Assembly: GCA_963513935.1 (NCBI GenBank)
Contig: OY740770.1
Coordinates: 87,641,267-87,705,266 of the forward strand
DNA: 64,000 nucleotides
From: Aphrophora alni
Taxonomy: Eukaryota > Arthropoda > Insecta > Hemiptera > Aphrophoridae
Reading direction: 5' to 3'
The notes beneath the pieces are model-generated. The model worked only from the letters and a program-made list of their open reading frames with translations, was not told where the DNA came from and searched no databases. The translations under genes were made by a program, and so were the position numbers. Of the stretch, positions 11,341-23,422 are shown in pieces. Within the stretch, counting starts at the first letter, position 1; each line of letters opens with the position of its first letter.

Positions 11341-11879
11341 AGTAGATGTAGTACCGTATCTAAATTAATAATTTATCGTGGAAGCTTTTACTCAATAATG
11401 AAAAATGATATTTTACAGTGGGGTTGTGCAATCCAGTTGTGTTTTAGTCGATTGATATAGCGTAGGACCCCACACCATCCCATATGTCAAGAAGAATTTT
11501 GAGTTGTTAATGCCATACGAACACAATTTGGGGAATGAGGATGACAGTGTTCATGTTAAAAAAAACAAAGTATGACGCCATGGACAAAGGTGTTTACACA
11601 TGATTCATACAGAAACAAGGAAGCGGTCAACTAATATCTATCCTTCTGTTATGTGCAAAAGCATTGGAATTTTAAAATACTCGGCGAATATTCTTCTTTT
11701 TTATCAAGTGCTGGGTGGATATGCAAGTTTAAACAATGACACAGATTTCGGGTGGTAACATTAAAGATGAAAAAATTAGTGTATTCACCACTGTATTCCT
11801 GTCGTCTAGTGTAATATCCATTCTTTAGGCAATAGATCAAAGTGAATTGCATCTTTAAACAAATGTTATAGATACAACC
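11341..11879. other. Unassigned intronic sequence
   Basis: No supported coding or element boundary. It may be decayed Tigger sequence belonging to the remnant that follows. Confidence 0.4.
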
Positions 11880-12760
11880 TTATACATCAAATTCTCTTTA
11901 TTAAAAACAATGATGTTGATAGTGTTTTAGATTTTTATAAAAATATGAATTTCAAAGACGCTTGCTATATGATCGTGGATGCTTGGGATATAATTAGGAC
12001 TTCCAATTTAAAATCATTTTAAATAAGTTGTTGAAAGAAGTCAAAAATTATAAGAAAATCAAAATGATAATTTGATGTAACAATATACAACAGAAGAAGA
12101 TGCAGGAAATCAGATTGTAGTAAATGACATTTCAATGTCTCTAGGTCACTCTAAATATTAATGAAGAGTGTAATGTGAATGACATAATAGAGTAGTTGAA
12201 TAGTAATGCTAACGATACAAATTTTCAATTGATAACAGAAAAAAATATTGAAAGAAATATGATGAAAACCCCAGGATGAAAATGAACACTCCAACATTAT
12301 TGGACCAGATCCTAAACCATCTCATAAAGAAGACTTTGAAGTAGCATTTAAATGGTTTAATAGGCAAAAGGAATCTGACAGAATTAAATTGCCACAATGC
12401 AAGAGCAGCGGAGCAAAATTGATCATTTTTTTCAAGTCAAAATGTGTAAGAATGATATTTATTTTTGTATTGTAAAGACACAGGAATTTTTTTAAACTTA
12501 TTATTTGATTTTTATAAAATTTTATTGTGTGTTACTTGTCTTCTTTTTGTCGCATGTATGTTTTTAATAGTTACGTAATTTTACCTTGTTTGCACATACA
12601 GGTATCTTCTTTTTTTCTAGCATGTGATTTCTTGAATAAATGTAAAAGTAATGAACAGCTTTGATCTTTTGAACTTCCTTTGTTGTTCCTTTATCTGGAT
12701 TTCCTCGTATTCAGACTACGCTTAGTCTCTATTGATCAGTATAAGGTAATTTCTATTATA
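11880..12760 (+). pseudogene. Tigger (pogo) transposase remnant, 3' part
   Basis: NFKDACYMIVDAWDIIRTSN at about 11945-12010 and AFKWFNRQKESDRIKLPQ at about 12340-12400 match the C-terminal blocks of Tigger transposases. They correspond to NLKDCINMFADAWESLTETN and MSWLEKQNESSPTQLMLLKR in the better copy at 53.5-56.1 kb. Near 12690-12755 a degraded CTGGATTTCC...ATTGATCAG end resembles Tigger terminal DNA. It is old and heavily mutated. Confidence 0.65.
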
Positions 12761-13755
12761 TGTGATGTTTATCAATAGAGTTTCTTGTAGTATACAGTTT
12801 ATGAAACTTATCACTTTGGATGAACTAAAGTCAAATATTCAGTGTTACCTAAGCCAACGACTGTACTATTTGCTTCAGGAGTTTCTCGTTATAATTAGTC
12901 AGGCATAGATATGTATTGCTCCACACGACTTCCATTTCTAACATTTTTGTTAAAGATTTTTGTTTGTATTTTTATATCTTTATTTCATTCACGTATTGTG
13001 TCATGAATGTATTGCTGGTGTGGCCCCTCTTCAGCAGATCAGTTTTAAAATGTGATACCAGTACGAAGTTGTATCATTCCAGTCGATATTAGCTTCAAAT
13101 GATTTCACTTATGTGCCACCTCATTTGTGATGAAAAAAAGAAAAAAAAGACGCATGGTGGACCGTTTTTTGGGTGGCACGTGTCAGCCTAAATATCCAAA
13201 GTAAAAAAAAGGCAAAAATCTGAGTAAACCATTTACAATCAAATTAAACACAGATATACAAATTTCTAGTTCAATGGTTTATTTTTTTTTTAATTCTTAA
13301 CAGTTTTTTTGATATGCCCTTAAATAAAAATTACATATAAGAAAACTTGAATTAACAAACAAATCCCTCTCCAAAAGAAATAAACTAACCCTCCCCTTTA
13401 TACAAAAAATTACAATAATTATTTGACTTACATACCCAAAAAATATTACTTAATTTATTTAAGTTTAAATACAAAATTGAACTATGATAGAGTAAGAATT
13501 AAATTTTTTTTTTTTAATTAATAGAAAATTATTATTATCGATTGAGACGTCTCTTGAAAAAAAAATTATTAAATTTTGAAATGACCCCTTGGGGGTTGAA
13601 AGGTCAAAAAAATTGCTAGCATATCCCATCCTAAAATATATATATATATATATAGAAAACATTACGTATGATTTGCCTTATTATACATTAGACTAGATAC
13701 AAGTAACAAGTATATTTTGTTTAAAGTCTATAAGTCCTGCTAATCCTCAGATGCA

Positions 13756-13807
<52 letters not shown>

Positions 13808-16044
13808 ATTTTGTTCATTGTCACTTAATATCACTTGATTATCATTAAGGCTGTAGTTGAAGAAAGAAAATTGTGCCCTGATTCTTGGACCAGTATTAGA
13901 ACTGTATTTAAAAAAAAAACAAGAGGCATTAGTAGGGCAAAAAAAACTTAGTTGTTCATGTTAGGTTTGCAAACTTCAAGTAACATAAAGTTACGTTAGA
14001 AAAGATTTCACATCAAGCTATATTGCACAAATATTTGTAAATGGGGTATAAGTTTAAACAGTAATAATATTTTTTTAAGTTAATTACAGACAATTAATTT
14101 TAATAACTAAAACAGACAATAATTTTTAAACAGTAATAAAACTAATTATTTAACAGACTTTAATCGTTGAAAGAAAAGAATGCTTACATAGTGAACTCAG
14201 ACTAGAGATATTTCTCTCTTTGAAATTTATCTTACTAAATGAAATGTTTTTTTTTTATTAACTGGATCACAGAGAATGGCAGCCTTTAAATTTTGTTCTG
14301 TGAAGCTAGGACGGCATGTAACTTTTCACTTTCAAGATGTTTCTTTTTTTCTAACAGAGGTTAGCCGAAAAGCACGCATGTAGGAGCTACTTTGGCATTG
14401 TTAATGGATGATTTCCTTTTAAATACTTTTCACAAGACATTTTAAATTTTTAACAAAGGTTTCAAGAAACAAGAAAAACGTATATCTCACTACATGACTC
14501 ATATTGCAAGACCGAGCACACTGGAATTATGTCCCGAAGAGAGACTAACGACGCCTGCGCTAGGCTTGATCATCTGGCAGTTCTGTAGATTGCCCCAGCC
14601 CGTGTTTTTATCTACATGTCTCAGGCTCGAGGAATGTTTAAGCTATGTGCATGATTAGGATTTGTTTTTTTGGTTATTTTAAATAAAATGTGTGGCGGAT
14701 TTAATAAACGCTACACATCCTTACTACTGCTTTTATTGTTTTGTTTTATATATTTCAATTTGCCAACTAACTGTAGTGATATATTGTACAAACTGTGAGA
14801 TGAACACAGAACATGAATGTATGAGTTTTTATGTTATGTATTTAATATTTTATTGAACATTAAATTTTGTTGCTTATAATATTGAAGCTTTAACTGCTAT
14901 GTATTTCATAACTAATAAATGAAGAAGAATTTTTGTAATATAACAAAATATTAAAAAATTTTCATAGATATTCTTTCTCATAGGTAGACTACACCAACGC
15001 CCAAACCTATAAAATGTCTAACAATCCTATCCATTTTAATTGTAGTATTAATAATCACTCTAGTGGTCACAATATTTTTTCCTGATATTTTAAATTAAAT
15101 TTAGTTGTAGGCTCAAATTTGAATTTGAGTTTACAATTTAGTAGTTATTTTATAATATAAGGATTTATAAATCATTGAATAAATTTATAAATCAGAAAAA
15201 GAGTAAATAAATTATTTAATGGCATCCATTTTAAATAGTTTTTTTTTTGTATAACTTCTCACTTGTCGATCCTACAATAAAGCAACCCAATTCAAATTGC
15301 TCAAGCACATTTAAAATGACAGTAGGTTCTTTTTTTTAATGATATAACATAAAAGAAGTATGACTAAAGAGACACTAATTTTTAGTCTTCTCAACACAAA
15401 ATCAGAAATACTTGCTTCAGGAGGTGGCATTTTATTTGTTTTTTCAATCACATTTGGTACATAGTCTAGTTTTACTACTTGTTGAATATGTTTGTTATTA
15501 AAATAAAAAACTTCAAAATGACAGCTTTTATAAAGTTTTCTAAGATTTCTACTTATGTATAAACAGGATATTCCAGATTAGTTTATTTTGTTTATCTTAG
15601 AGGTCTGCATATATTAATAAACAAAGTCAAGTACAGAACACTAGTGGATCCACAAACACCAATGGAAAAATTCAAATCCTTATAGCTGTGTGGGTGTATG
15701 TTTTTGGATTGATGCCTCTCAAAGTACATAGATTAGAGGATTACAAAATTCCAAAGTTGGCATTATTGCAAAATGTATCATACAAAATTCTGTAGATGTA
15801 ATGATAGGAAAATCAAATTAAAAAATGTACCTAATTCTAACTCTAATGTTTGATGTTTGAGAAATACAAGCTTTTGTGACTTCATTTTAAATTAATAGTG
15901 GGACTATTTATATAATGTAATACATATGTAGATACTATATATTATATAATTACTATTACAATAAAATTTTTAAATATTAATTCTGTATATCTTAAATAAT
16001 AAACTTTCTAGCTATAGTTTCATTAGATATATTTTTGATCACAG
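12761..16044 (+). other. dpr intron, no supported gene
   Basis: Intronic AT-rich DNA with poly-T/poly-A runs and two TA microsatellites (about 13637-13654 and 13759-13805). A GC-richer patch at about 14510-14640 is unassigned. The stretch ends at the acceptor ATCACAG at 16038-16044. Confidence 0.6.
13759..13805. repeat. (AT)n microsatellite
   Basis: An uninterrupted AT run of about 23 units. A shorter TA run lies about 110 bp upstream. Confidence 0.9.
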
Positions 16045-16344
16045 CTGCTCAAGCTGACATTTGGGGCCCTGAAGATGTATATGTAAAGAAAGGCAGCACA
16101 ATCAGTTTGACATGTTCAGTAAACGTACATTCATCACCACCTGGCTCCGTCCTATGGTACCTAGACACAAATGTTGTTGATTTTGACTCTTCCAGAGGAG
16201 GGATCTCCTTAGAGACGGAGAAAACAGAATCAGGAACTACAAGTAAGCTGTTGGTAACCAAAGCTGTCCTTGGAGACTCTGGTAATTACACTTGTGTCCC
16301 ATCAAATGCTAACCCTGCCAGTGTTTACGTACATGTGCTTAATG
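16045..16344 (+). CDS. dpr: dpr-family Ig-domain protein, Ig domain 2 exon
   Basis: Encodes the second Ig domain of the Dpr protein: AAQADIWGPEDVYVKKGSTI, then SLTCSVNV (B-strand Cys), SVLWYLDTNVVDFDSSRGGI (C-strand Trp), SLETEKTESGTTSKLLVTKA, the D.G.YTC strand (LGDSGNYTCVPSNA) and ASVYVHVLN. The GPEDVYVKKGST linker, RGG.S.ETEK and NYTC.PSNA.PASV.VHVLN blocks are typical Dpr. The exon starts after ACAG and ends before GTAAGT at 16345. One base completes the previous codon and one base is left for the next exon at 25232. Confidence 0.95.
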
Positions 16345-17815
16345 GTAAGTCTGCTTCTGCTTGTAGTTGGTTTGTTATATTTTTATTCACAGAATGAAGC
16401 TATAGATAGACATTACTTTTAATTTAACACCACACTTGTTAAATATAATAAACAGATTTTATTTCAATTTTAATGAATTTTATTCCAAAACACAAAACAT
16501 TTGTTGATGTAAAACTTAACCTCTAAAATAATAACATTATTATATAATTATGGCTTAAACATGTAATGATGTGATCCGGAAAATTTAAACTGTGATAAGT
16601 TTAAAATACAGCTAACATAGTGATACTTAATTAACAAAGCACCAGATTTATATAAAAGGAAAACCAATAAAACAGGTAATTTTAAAAATTGAATCTTTTT
16701 TTATTACTACACTTAAAAAGGAACTGATATTACAAATTGACAAGTTACTTAATATCAATTAGTTGCATTGTAAAACATTTTAGGTTCTAAACACTTCTGA
16801 AAATGGCCACCATTTTGAATCACACATTCTTGGAAGACGAAATCTTATGTTTCCCATTACCACATATAACCACAGGAAATAAGGCAACTTTGTAATGAAT
16901 TCTTTCATTGAAATCACAGAAGTAGGTGTTTAAATGCCATACTCTTCAAATAATATATAATAACAAACATTAGTTGTAAGTTCTAATGATTTGGTCGGCT
17001 AAGGAATATCATCACATCTGGGGATAAAACTCTGGAAAACATAGTAGTATCTATGATACTATGTGTCTATTGGACATCTAAGGGTACGATACCAAATAGA
17101 GCTCTCTCTAATTATTTTTTCCTCTGGCTGCAATGCTCATGAATATTCTGTAGTTTAATTTAAAAAGCGTTAATAGATCTAGCACTGCAACACTCTCTGA
17201 TGCTTGTCATGTCTCTATCTCTAAATATTCAGGATGAAAATGTTTTCAGTGGTCTTTAAGATTACTTGTGTAGCCACTATTCTTATATTCTTTACTATAC
17301 ATTATCTTTAAACATTATCCCATTTTTATCTTTGTCTTTTTTAATGCCAAACATTCTATAATTTTTGCTTTGCCATTTTGATTTGATCTAATTCACACTG
17401 TTTATAAACTACATAATATACTAAATTTAATAAAACTCTGTATACACTATAAACAAATCTTCACTACACTATCAACTCAACTTATCCTAACCTCAAAACA
17501 ACGCCTTAAAAACTACAACTTTCCATTAACAACACAACTCAAACTAAAGAAAAGAAACACAGCTACAGCTCGAGCCAGGCAGTGTGAAACACGGCTGGCG
17601 TATGCACACACTGGCCCTACCCTCAGGCGCTCATACGTTGTCATTGTACTGTAGTCACATCCAAACAATTGCCAGTGTTTACTAGCCTACCATTTACTAC
17701 TAATCATTTTGCTATTTTGCTGTGTAATATTTGTAATTAGTGTTATTAGTATGAAAGTGAGTATTTATCTTTGGTCTGTGTTTGTAACATCAGTTTTTTG
17801 TGAACTCGTTTGTGA
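16345..17815 (+). other. dpr intron, no supported gene
   Basis: AT-rich. About 16670-16990 contains an AAATGGCCACCATTTTGA palindromic stretch and looks repeat-like. About 17560-17700 is GC-richer and may be the 5' end of the Tc1/IS630-like element that follows. No coding region is supported. Confidence 0.4.
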
Positions 17816-19680
17816 TGGAAAACCCTAGCAAGATAGGCAACCCTGTTTAATTCTAAGCTTCAAGGGAAAGTTTACAAAAATCAGTCAAGGGAAGGTATTT
17901 CCAAAGTAATGTATTTTATGGAAGCTGAAGCAAGAGCTGATAAATTTTTGATAGCTTGTGAAAAACTACATGAAAGGATAACAGCTACAACTAGTTAGTC
18001 AAAAAGTACGCAAATATGAATAAATGCTTAGAAAATAAAAATTATGCAGGCCAGAGAAGGTGAATCAATTTCTTTTGAAACTTCTAACAAAAAATAAATC
18101 CCACAAAACTAATGAAAATATTAGATGCTTTTAATTTAGGCATTGTAATATGTTCAGTAAACGATTTCTATTTAGTAGACAAATGTTTACCTACAATTAG
18201 AAAACTTCATGCTAAAATGCAATAGGATTTAAATTTTATTGGATCAAAAAACATGTATGAGAAGGATTCTAAGAATCATTTGCTATAAATGGTAAAAACT
18301 AAAACAATAAATACATCCTTACGGAGAAACAATCATGATGTGTACAAAAGATTTGTGTTCATACATAAATCAGGCAATGTTGTTTAGAAAACCAAGCAAT
18401 TGTTTAAACATTCATCTCACATCAGTTTGAAAGGGTGGTCTCATGTTTCAAACTCTGGCATTGCATCTCCCATTAATCAAGGAAATATACTATTTTTTTT
18501 TTACACAAAGTGGATGAAATGGGTTTATCAACGACTGTAATATGGCTGGCTAACCACAAGACTGGGGATTATCATGACAACATGAACCACAATTGGTAAC
18601 TGACAATGCTCCTTACCATAATGTACAAATTGGTAAAACACCCAAAAAAGAGGAAAATATAATAAATTTACTGAAAGTTTAAAATATTCCCTTTTCACAG
18701 GAAATGTTAAAAATAAAGCTCTATGAGTTGATTAAAGCTTATAAACCCGCTTACATTATATATGCAATTGACGAGATCCTGAGCATGCATAGTCATGACG
18801 TTTTGAGACTGCACCCCTACCATCCAGAATTAAATCTCGTTGATCTCATATGGGTGCAGGTTTAACACGTTCGCTACCACAATGTTTTAAAAAAATCGTA
18901 ACCACAGACTGCCGCCGCAATTTTGCTGCGGGCGTGTCCTACTCCTAGCCCAACGCCGCAGATCTGCGGCAGCTGGGCTCATTAAAATAGACTGCCGCCG
19001 CAGATCTGCGGCGTTGGTTTCTTGATACTAAATGAGAAATTTCTTCGCAACAGTCTATTTTAAAGGTTAGATCGTTTAGGCACGGTCTACAGGATAGTCC
19101 GCCACATATATGCGGCGCTTGGTCTGTAGCTAGGACCATCGCTAACGTCACTGGACAGTTGGTAACACTGACATACAACATCATCTCAGCTGCACGTTTC
19201 TGTCTGATATATATATATTTTTTCATTTAAATAAGGATATTTTGAAGCATAAAAACTAATTTTGAACAAATTTTATTCGTGGTCTGTGGCGAAGGTCACA
19301 ACCATTAGGACCAGTCTACAGGGAAGTTCATGAATTTTTTCGTGGGCTGTGGGAGTGACCCGGCCGCCGCATATATGCGGCAGCTGATAGCGAACCTGTT
19401 AAACAGTGTTATAGCTAAAAATGTCACTTTTAATATATCAGGTGTTTTAAAACAAACAAGAGAAAAGTTTCCAACGGTTACAGTTGATGTTGGAAGAAGA
19501 CATGTGAAAATGTTTGAAAATTAATTATTGGAACACCAAAAACCTTTAGAAGATACCATTGAATCATTTGTAGTAAACTTAGGAGCAGACTATAGTGATG
19601 ATGAAGATTCGCCCATTACAAATAACAGCAAGATGTCTGATAAGAATGTTTTAAAAAATCGATATGATTCACTAATTTAA
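17816..19680 (+). pseudogene. Tc1/IS630-like transposase pseudogene, split by a piggyBac MITE
   Basis: A decayed IS630/Tc1/mariner-superfamily transposase. N-terminal remnants are at about 17900-17990 (VMYFMEAEARADKFLIACEK), and LDAFNLGIVICSVNDFYLVD is at about 18125-18180. The catalytic region reads VTDNAPYHNVQIGKTP at about 18600, then MLKIKLYELIKAYKPAYIIY and VLRLHPYHPELNLVDLIWVQ up to 18861. The second Asp (DNAPYH) and the N-L-(I/V)-(D/E)-LIW block of the third acidic residue are recognisable. The frame resumes after a TTAA insertion at 19403 (VIAKNVTFNISGVLKQTREK, then SFVVNLGADYSDDED). Many stops make it non-functional. A relative on the other strand lies at 20380-21330. Confidence 0.75.
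18862..19402. mobile_element. piggyBac-type MITE with palindrome array
   Basis: TTAA at 18862-18865 and 19399-19402 flank a 533-bp element. Ends are CACGTTCGCTA and its inverted copy TAGCGAACCTG (one mismatch). It interrupts the transposase reading frame described for 17816-19680, which proves it is an insertion. It contains four 16-bp palindromes of the form GCCGCA(N4)TGCGGC: two perfect GCCGCAGATCTGCGGC (18955-18970, 18997-19012), one with a mismatch (19101-19116) and GCCGCATATATGCGGC (19366-19381). A weaker fifth is near 18914. There is no transposase. Confidence 0.88.
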
Positions 19681-20379
19681 GGTAGGCCTCTTATTTCATA
19701 ACACCTCTTTATTTTGTAAGATTCACAATATTAGCTTATAATTAATTGTTCTTTATACAGATGACATTTCATTTATTTATAAATACATTTAGAAGTGGTA
19801 GTAATTATACAGCCTATACAGTAATGGGTGTAACCAGTATATCGGTAGGAAAATGCTAGGGCTATAGTGTCTAACCCAATTTTACTCAAAACGGCTGGCC
19901 AGCATGAAGGAATTATAGTGGGTGACCCTTTCCGTCTGACTTATACTCACCTTGCCACACTTCATCCAAATTGGCTTGACTGTACAACTACCAACTTATC
20001 AACTACCATATAATATAAATGTAAACAACATTAAGAACAAAACAAAGCAGAGAGATCCCAAATTGATTCAAGCTCTCACTAGTGTATCGAAGAGTCGAAA
20101 TGAATACAAAACAAAAAAAATTGGTAAGGCAAGGAAAAACAATACTGCCAATAGTAATGAGTATCATTGGTAACCAATACTCAATACTATTGATCTGATA
20201 GACAAAACTATCAATAAGTATTGATAATTCTCTACCACTAGAAGAAGGAATATGTTCTTAAACTGCCGATTCTATCTTTCATATATTACCTGTCAATTTA
20301 TATTAAATAATCTACAAACTACAGTTATATAATTATTTATGTCCTTTTTCTAATATTTCGTCAAAATAAAATTGTTCAT
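19681..20379. other. Unassigned intronic sequence
   Basis: Probably flanks or ends of Tc1-like elements (ATCAATACTATTG and similar short inverted motifs near 20170-20220). No coding region supported. Confidence 0.35.
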
Positions 20380-21330
20380 AACTTATTCATCTTTATTAAT
20401 TTATAAAGTTAGACTTGAAAATTGCTTCAGAGTATGGAAAACCTTTTCTCTTAACCATGTCAGCAATACTTCTTTTCTAGAATTAGAATTTGGCATTGGG
20501 TGTAATTTCTTGTTGTGTTACAGAGCGATATCAACAGCTAATATTGAATTAGGAGAAAGATTGATAAACAATTGGGTTTTAATCTATTTTCCCTAATTTT
20601 TCAGCATTCATTTCATTTTCATAATCTCATGTTTTCTGGCCTGACTTAAAAACCAGAGGGTTTTTGTTTCCTCCCTCTTCATGTCCGATTAAATTATTAG
20701 TTGTTTGGAATTTTTTGTTTTAATCGCTAGATCTGTCGGTATATCCTTTGATATGGTTAGGCTATATGATTTGAATGGCTATATGGTTCATCCGAAAAAA
20801 TGATCGGTCTTTTTTCTCCCCCGAATTGTTGAATTTTGTTAAGGTTAAATATTTATTTGTTTGTAGCATGTATCATGTTTTTTCCACTAAAATTTTACTG
20901 CCGTCTTTAGTTTTTTCCTCTTTGATTCCATGCTCCTTAAATTGTTGCTCTTTAATATTGAACTGCTTTAATAGGTACTGGGTGTTCCTGCTGCAAAACT
21001 TTTAAAACGTTTCTTAATGTACCTACATTAGTAGTCAATCGGTTTTATGAAAATTATAAATTATTTTCTTCAATGCACATTTTTGAAAATCATCTATAGT
21101 TACTTTTTTCTTTATTCGTGGATGAATTTTTTGCCGGAGTACTAAAAGTTTCATTTTCTCCCATGTTTCTTTCTTCTGTAATAATTTCCTTAACGTATGA
21201 ACAGATATTCCATAAAGATTAACAAAGCAATCTTTAATTTCTGATCGGGAAATTCCATTGGATATATTTTGTTGTACATCATAATAATGCAATTGTTTGA
21301 CTTCTTAGTGCTATTCCTTTGTCTAATGTG
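20380..21330 (-). pseudogene. Tc1/IS630-like transposase pseudogene
   Basis: On the - strand, 21292-21035 gives an N-terminal helix-turn-helix-like stretch (KDCFVNLYGISVHTLRKLLQ) and then VTIDDFQKCALKKIIYNFHK. This is the same DDFDK.V.R..I..FY block as the + strand copy at 18.1 kb. Further on, LFINLSPNSILAVDIAL (about 20560-20510; the DNAP motif is degraded to DIAL) and LLTWLREKVFHTLKQFSSLT follow. The many stops show an old copy of the same or a sister family. Confidence 0.6.
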
Positions 21331-22865
21331 CCTACTATTTTTGGTTGAGGTATAATTGTTAAATTAGTATTAAAAAACACTGTTTGGTACCTTTTGAGTA
21401 TCATAGTTTTATTTTTTTACTAGTTATGTGAAATCTAATGGCAGTTAAAGAAATAAGACCAAACTCAAATTATATTAATATGTATTGGGCAAAGGTAGGG
21501 GCAGAACTCAAGTATCAGTTTTTAGTATCGGTATTTTTTGTTCTGATACTATTGGTATCTGATACCATAGTATCAGCCATTTCCGATACTGTGTATTGTG
21601 TATCCTCACACAATACTAATAATCCTTACTAAACTAATAATTTAATATTCTAGTTTATAACTAATAATAAGCTTCTTTGGAGACTCATTTCATGCAACTA
21701 GAAACCCTTGTCCTCCTTAATCTAAGATCTTTAATGATATTTGTTAAAGAACTTCCCAGGAAGACCTCTTATCCCAATCTGAACAGCATAAAAGTGACAT
21801 GGATATCCCTTGATAGGTGCAACAGGATATAATTATTTATATTTATTGCACTTGAACTCAAACTACTAAGAAATTAGTTTCCAAAAAGTTTATTTTCCTT
21901 GATATTTTATCAGTTTACTTTGGTATTTAGTTTACATATTATTCAATCTAAGCAATTCTCTATCAATAAATTTATGTAATTTATTCAAAATGACCTATAA
22001 AATACTTAAAACAATCATAAAGCATACATGTCAAGAAAAGATTACAGTATTAGACAAGTCAAATATTGTACATTTAGCCTGTATAAGAATAATAAAAAAC
22101 AGATTTATGTTAATGACTTGCTAGAAGGTCTCAATTTTTCTGATGTATTAGACATTTCTATAACATTACATTATTGTCTGATATTTCTATAAAAATGTTT
22201 TTCTTTATACGTATGTTTAAAATTTGTGTTTCAAAAATAACAGAGATGCTTATTTTAAATTAAAAAAAAAATGTTATATGTTTTCTACAGATGTGTAGGC
22301 CTATATATTTGATCAAAATCCCTTGAACAGAATTTTAAGATAATATAAAATTAAGCTGCATCTTGCAAATTGAAGGATTCAATACGCAGATTTTCATCAG
22401 AGGACATGTTCCATTTCATCCACACATTGTGCCTTGGTAAGGCTTTTTTTACTGTGAGCTGTAAGTTGTGTTTACTTAAATACTTTGTTTTTTTAATTAC
22501 ATTAAGTGACTTTGGTTTGCAAGTCTGCGTTCTTACAAACTTAACATTAAATTTATTACTACTTCACCTGAAGGGCAAGCTATCATTCTCAATCGTACTC
22601 AACAGTTACTTCTACAACATGGCACATGGTTTTCACAATGAAATTAGCCAGACATATTTAGTAAAACAGAAATCTCCCTTTTATTATATTCAAAAAACAA
22701 CTTTATCATGTCTCTCCACAGAAGAATTAATAAAAACTAAAATTTATCATTATGAAATAAGAATCAAACTTATATATAGTTCAAAAAATGGAGTTTTTCA
22801 CCATTCCTTCTAATTCAGTTTATATCATGATTACTAATTTTTTACTTGTTCCACTTTACTCACGA
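21331..22865 (+). other. dpr intron, no supported gene
   Basis: AT-rich. A 147-codon open frame at 22370-22813 has no recognisable domain and resembles chance AT-rich coding. Short repeats of TATCGG/CCGATA and GGTATC/GATACC are clustered at about 21515-21600. Confidence 0.45.
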
Positions 22866-23422
22866 ATTACTAGTCCAGATATTTAAGTTTGGTTCAACAT
22901 CACAAACACTAGAAATCCGCCATGATCGTGTTGAATTTGAGTCTCCACAGTCATCTCATAACGCGACTGCTCGATGCTGAATCCTGACAAAGACTTTTTT
23001 AACTACATCCTAACGAAGACTGCTTGCTTCAACCGCTGAATTAAGACTGAAAAAGTCACGCTTCTAGAAGACGCTTGGCAAAGCTAACGCTGAGGCTTCT
23101 GGGAAATCTCTCGTTTTCCGTTTCATGGGGTTCGGCTTTCGAATTGCTTTCACCATACGCTGCATTAACTTTGAAAGTTACAAGTCCATATACTTCACGC
23201 GCACAGTTTGAAATTATATTTTAACTTGCAATGTTTTACACTGTCTATTAGTAATAATTTGGCTACTCTTATGTTGAAATGAGGATTGTTCAATTACACT
23301 TTACAATTACTTATTTCTATTATACAATGCTTATTATTTCTATTATTAGTATATATTTATTATTAATTAAATGTTTAATTATTTTTTATTAATTCTTGGT
23401 TGGAGATTACCCCATGCTTACA
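22866..23422 (-). mobile_element. LTR fragment, family A (minus strand)
   Basis: Read on the - strand from 23422 this begins TGTAAGCATGGGG and CTCCAACCA. It aligns with the start of the LTR at 46235 (TGTAAGCATGGGAC, CTCCAACCAG). Both have an AT-rich run of AATAAT-type repeats, then GTTAATGCAG, GCAATTCGAAA, CGAACCCC/CGAAACCCC and ACGGAAAA. It is cut off at about 22866, so only the 5' part of the LTR remains. The LTR starts with TG as expected. Confidence 0.7.

Noticed and set aside
14510..14640. GC-richer patch as a possible gene or RNA
   Set aside because: No ORF, no tRNA-like fold or terminator pattern that I could support.
13000..15000. Possible hidden dpr exon between the two Ig exons
   Set aside because: Scanned for Ig motifs (YxC, W) with splice sites and found none; direct splicing already gives a complete Dpr protein.
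22370..22813. 147-codon open frame on + strand
   Set aside because: No recognisable domain, hydrophobic and AT-driven composition, within a dpr intron. It looks like a chance frame in AT-rich DNA.
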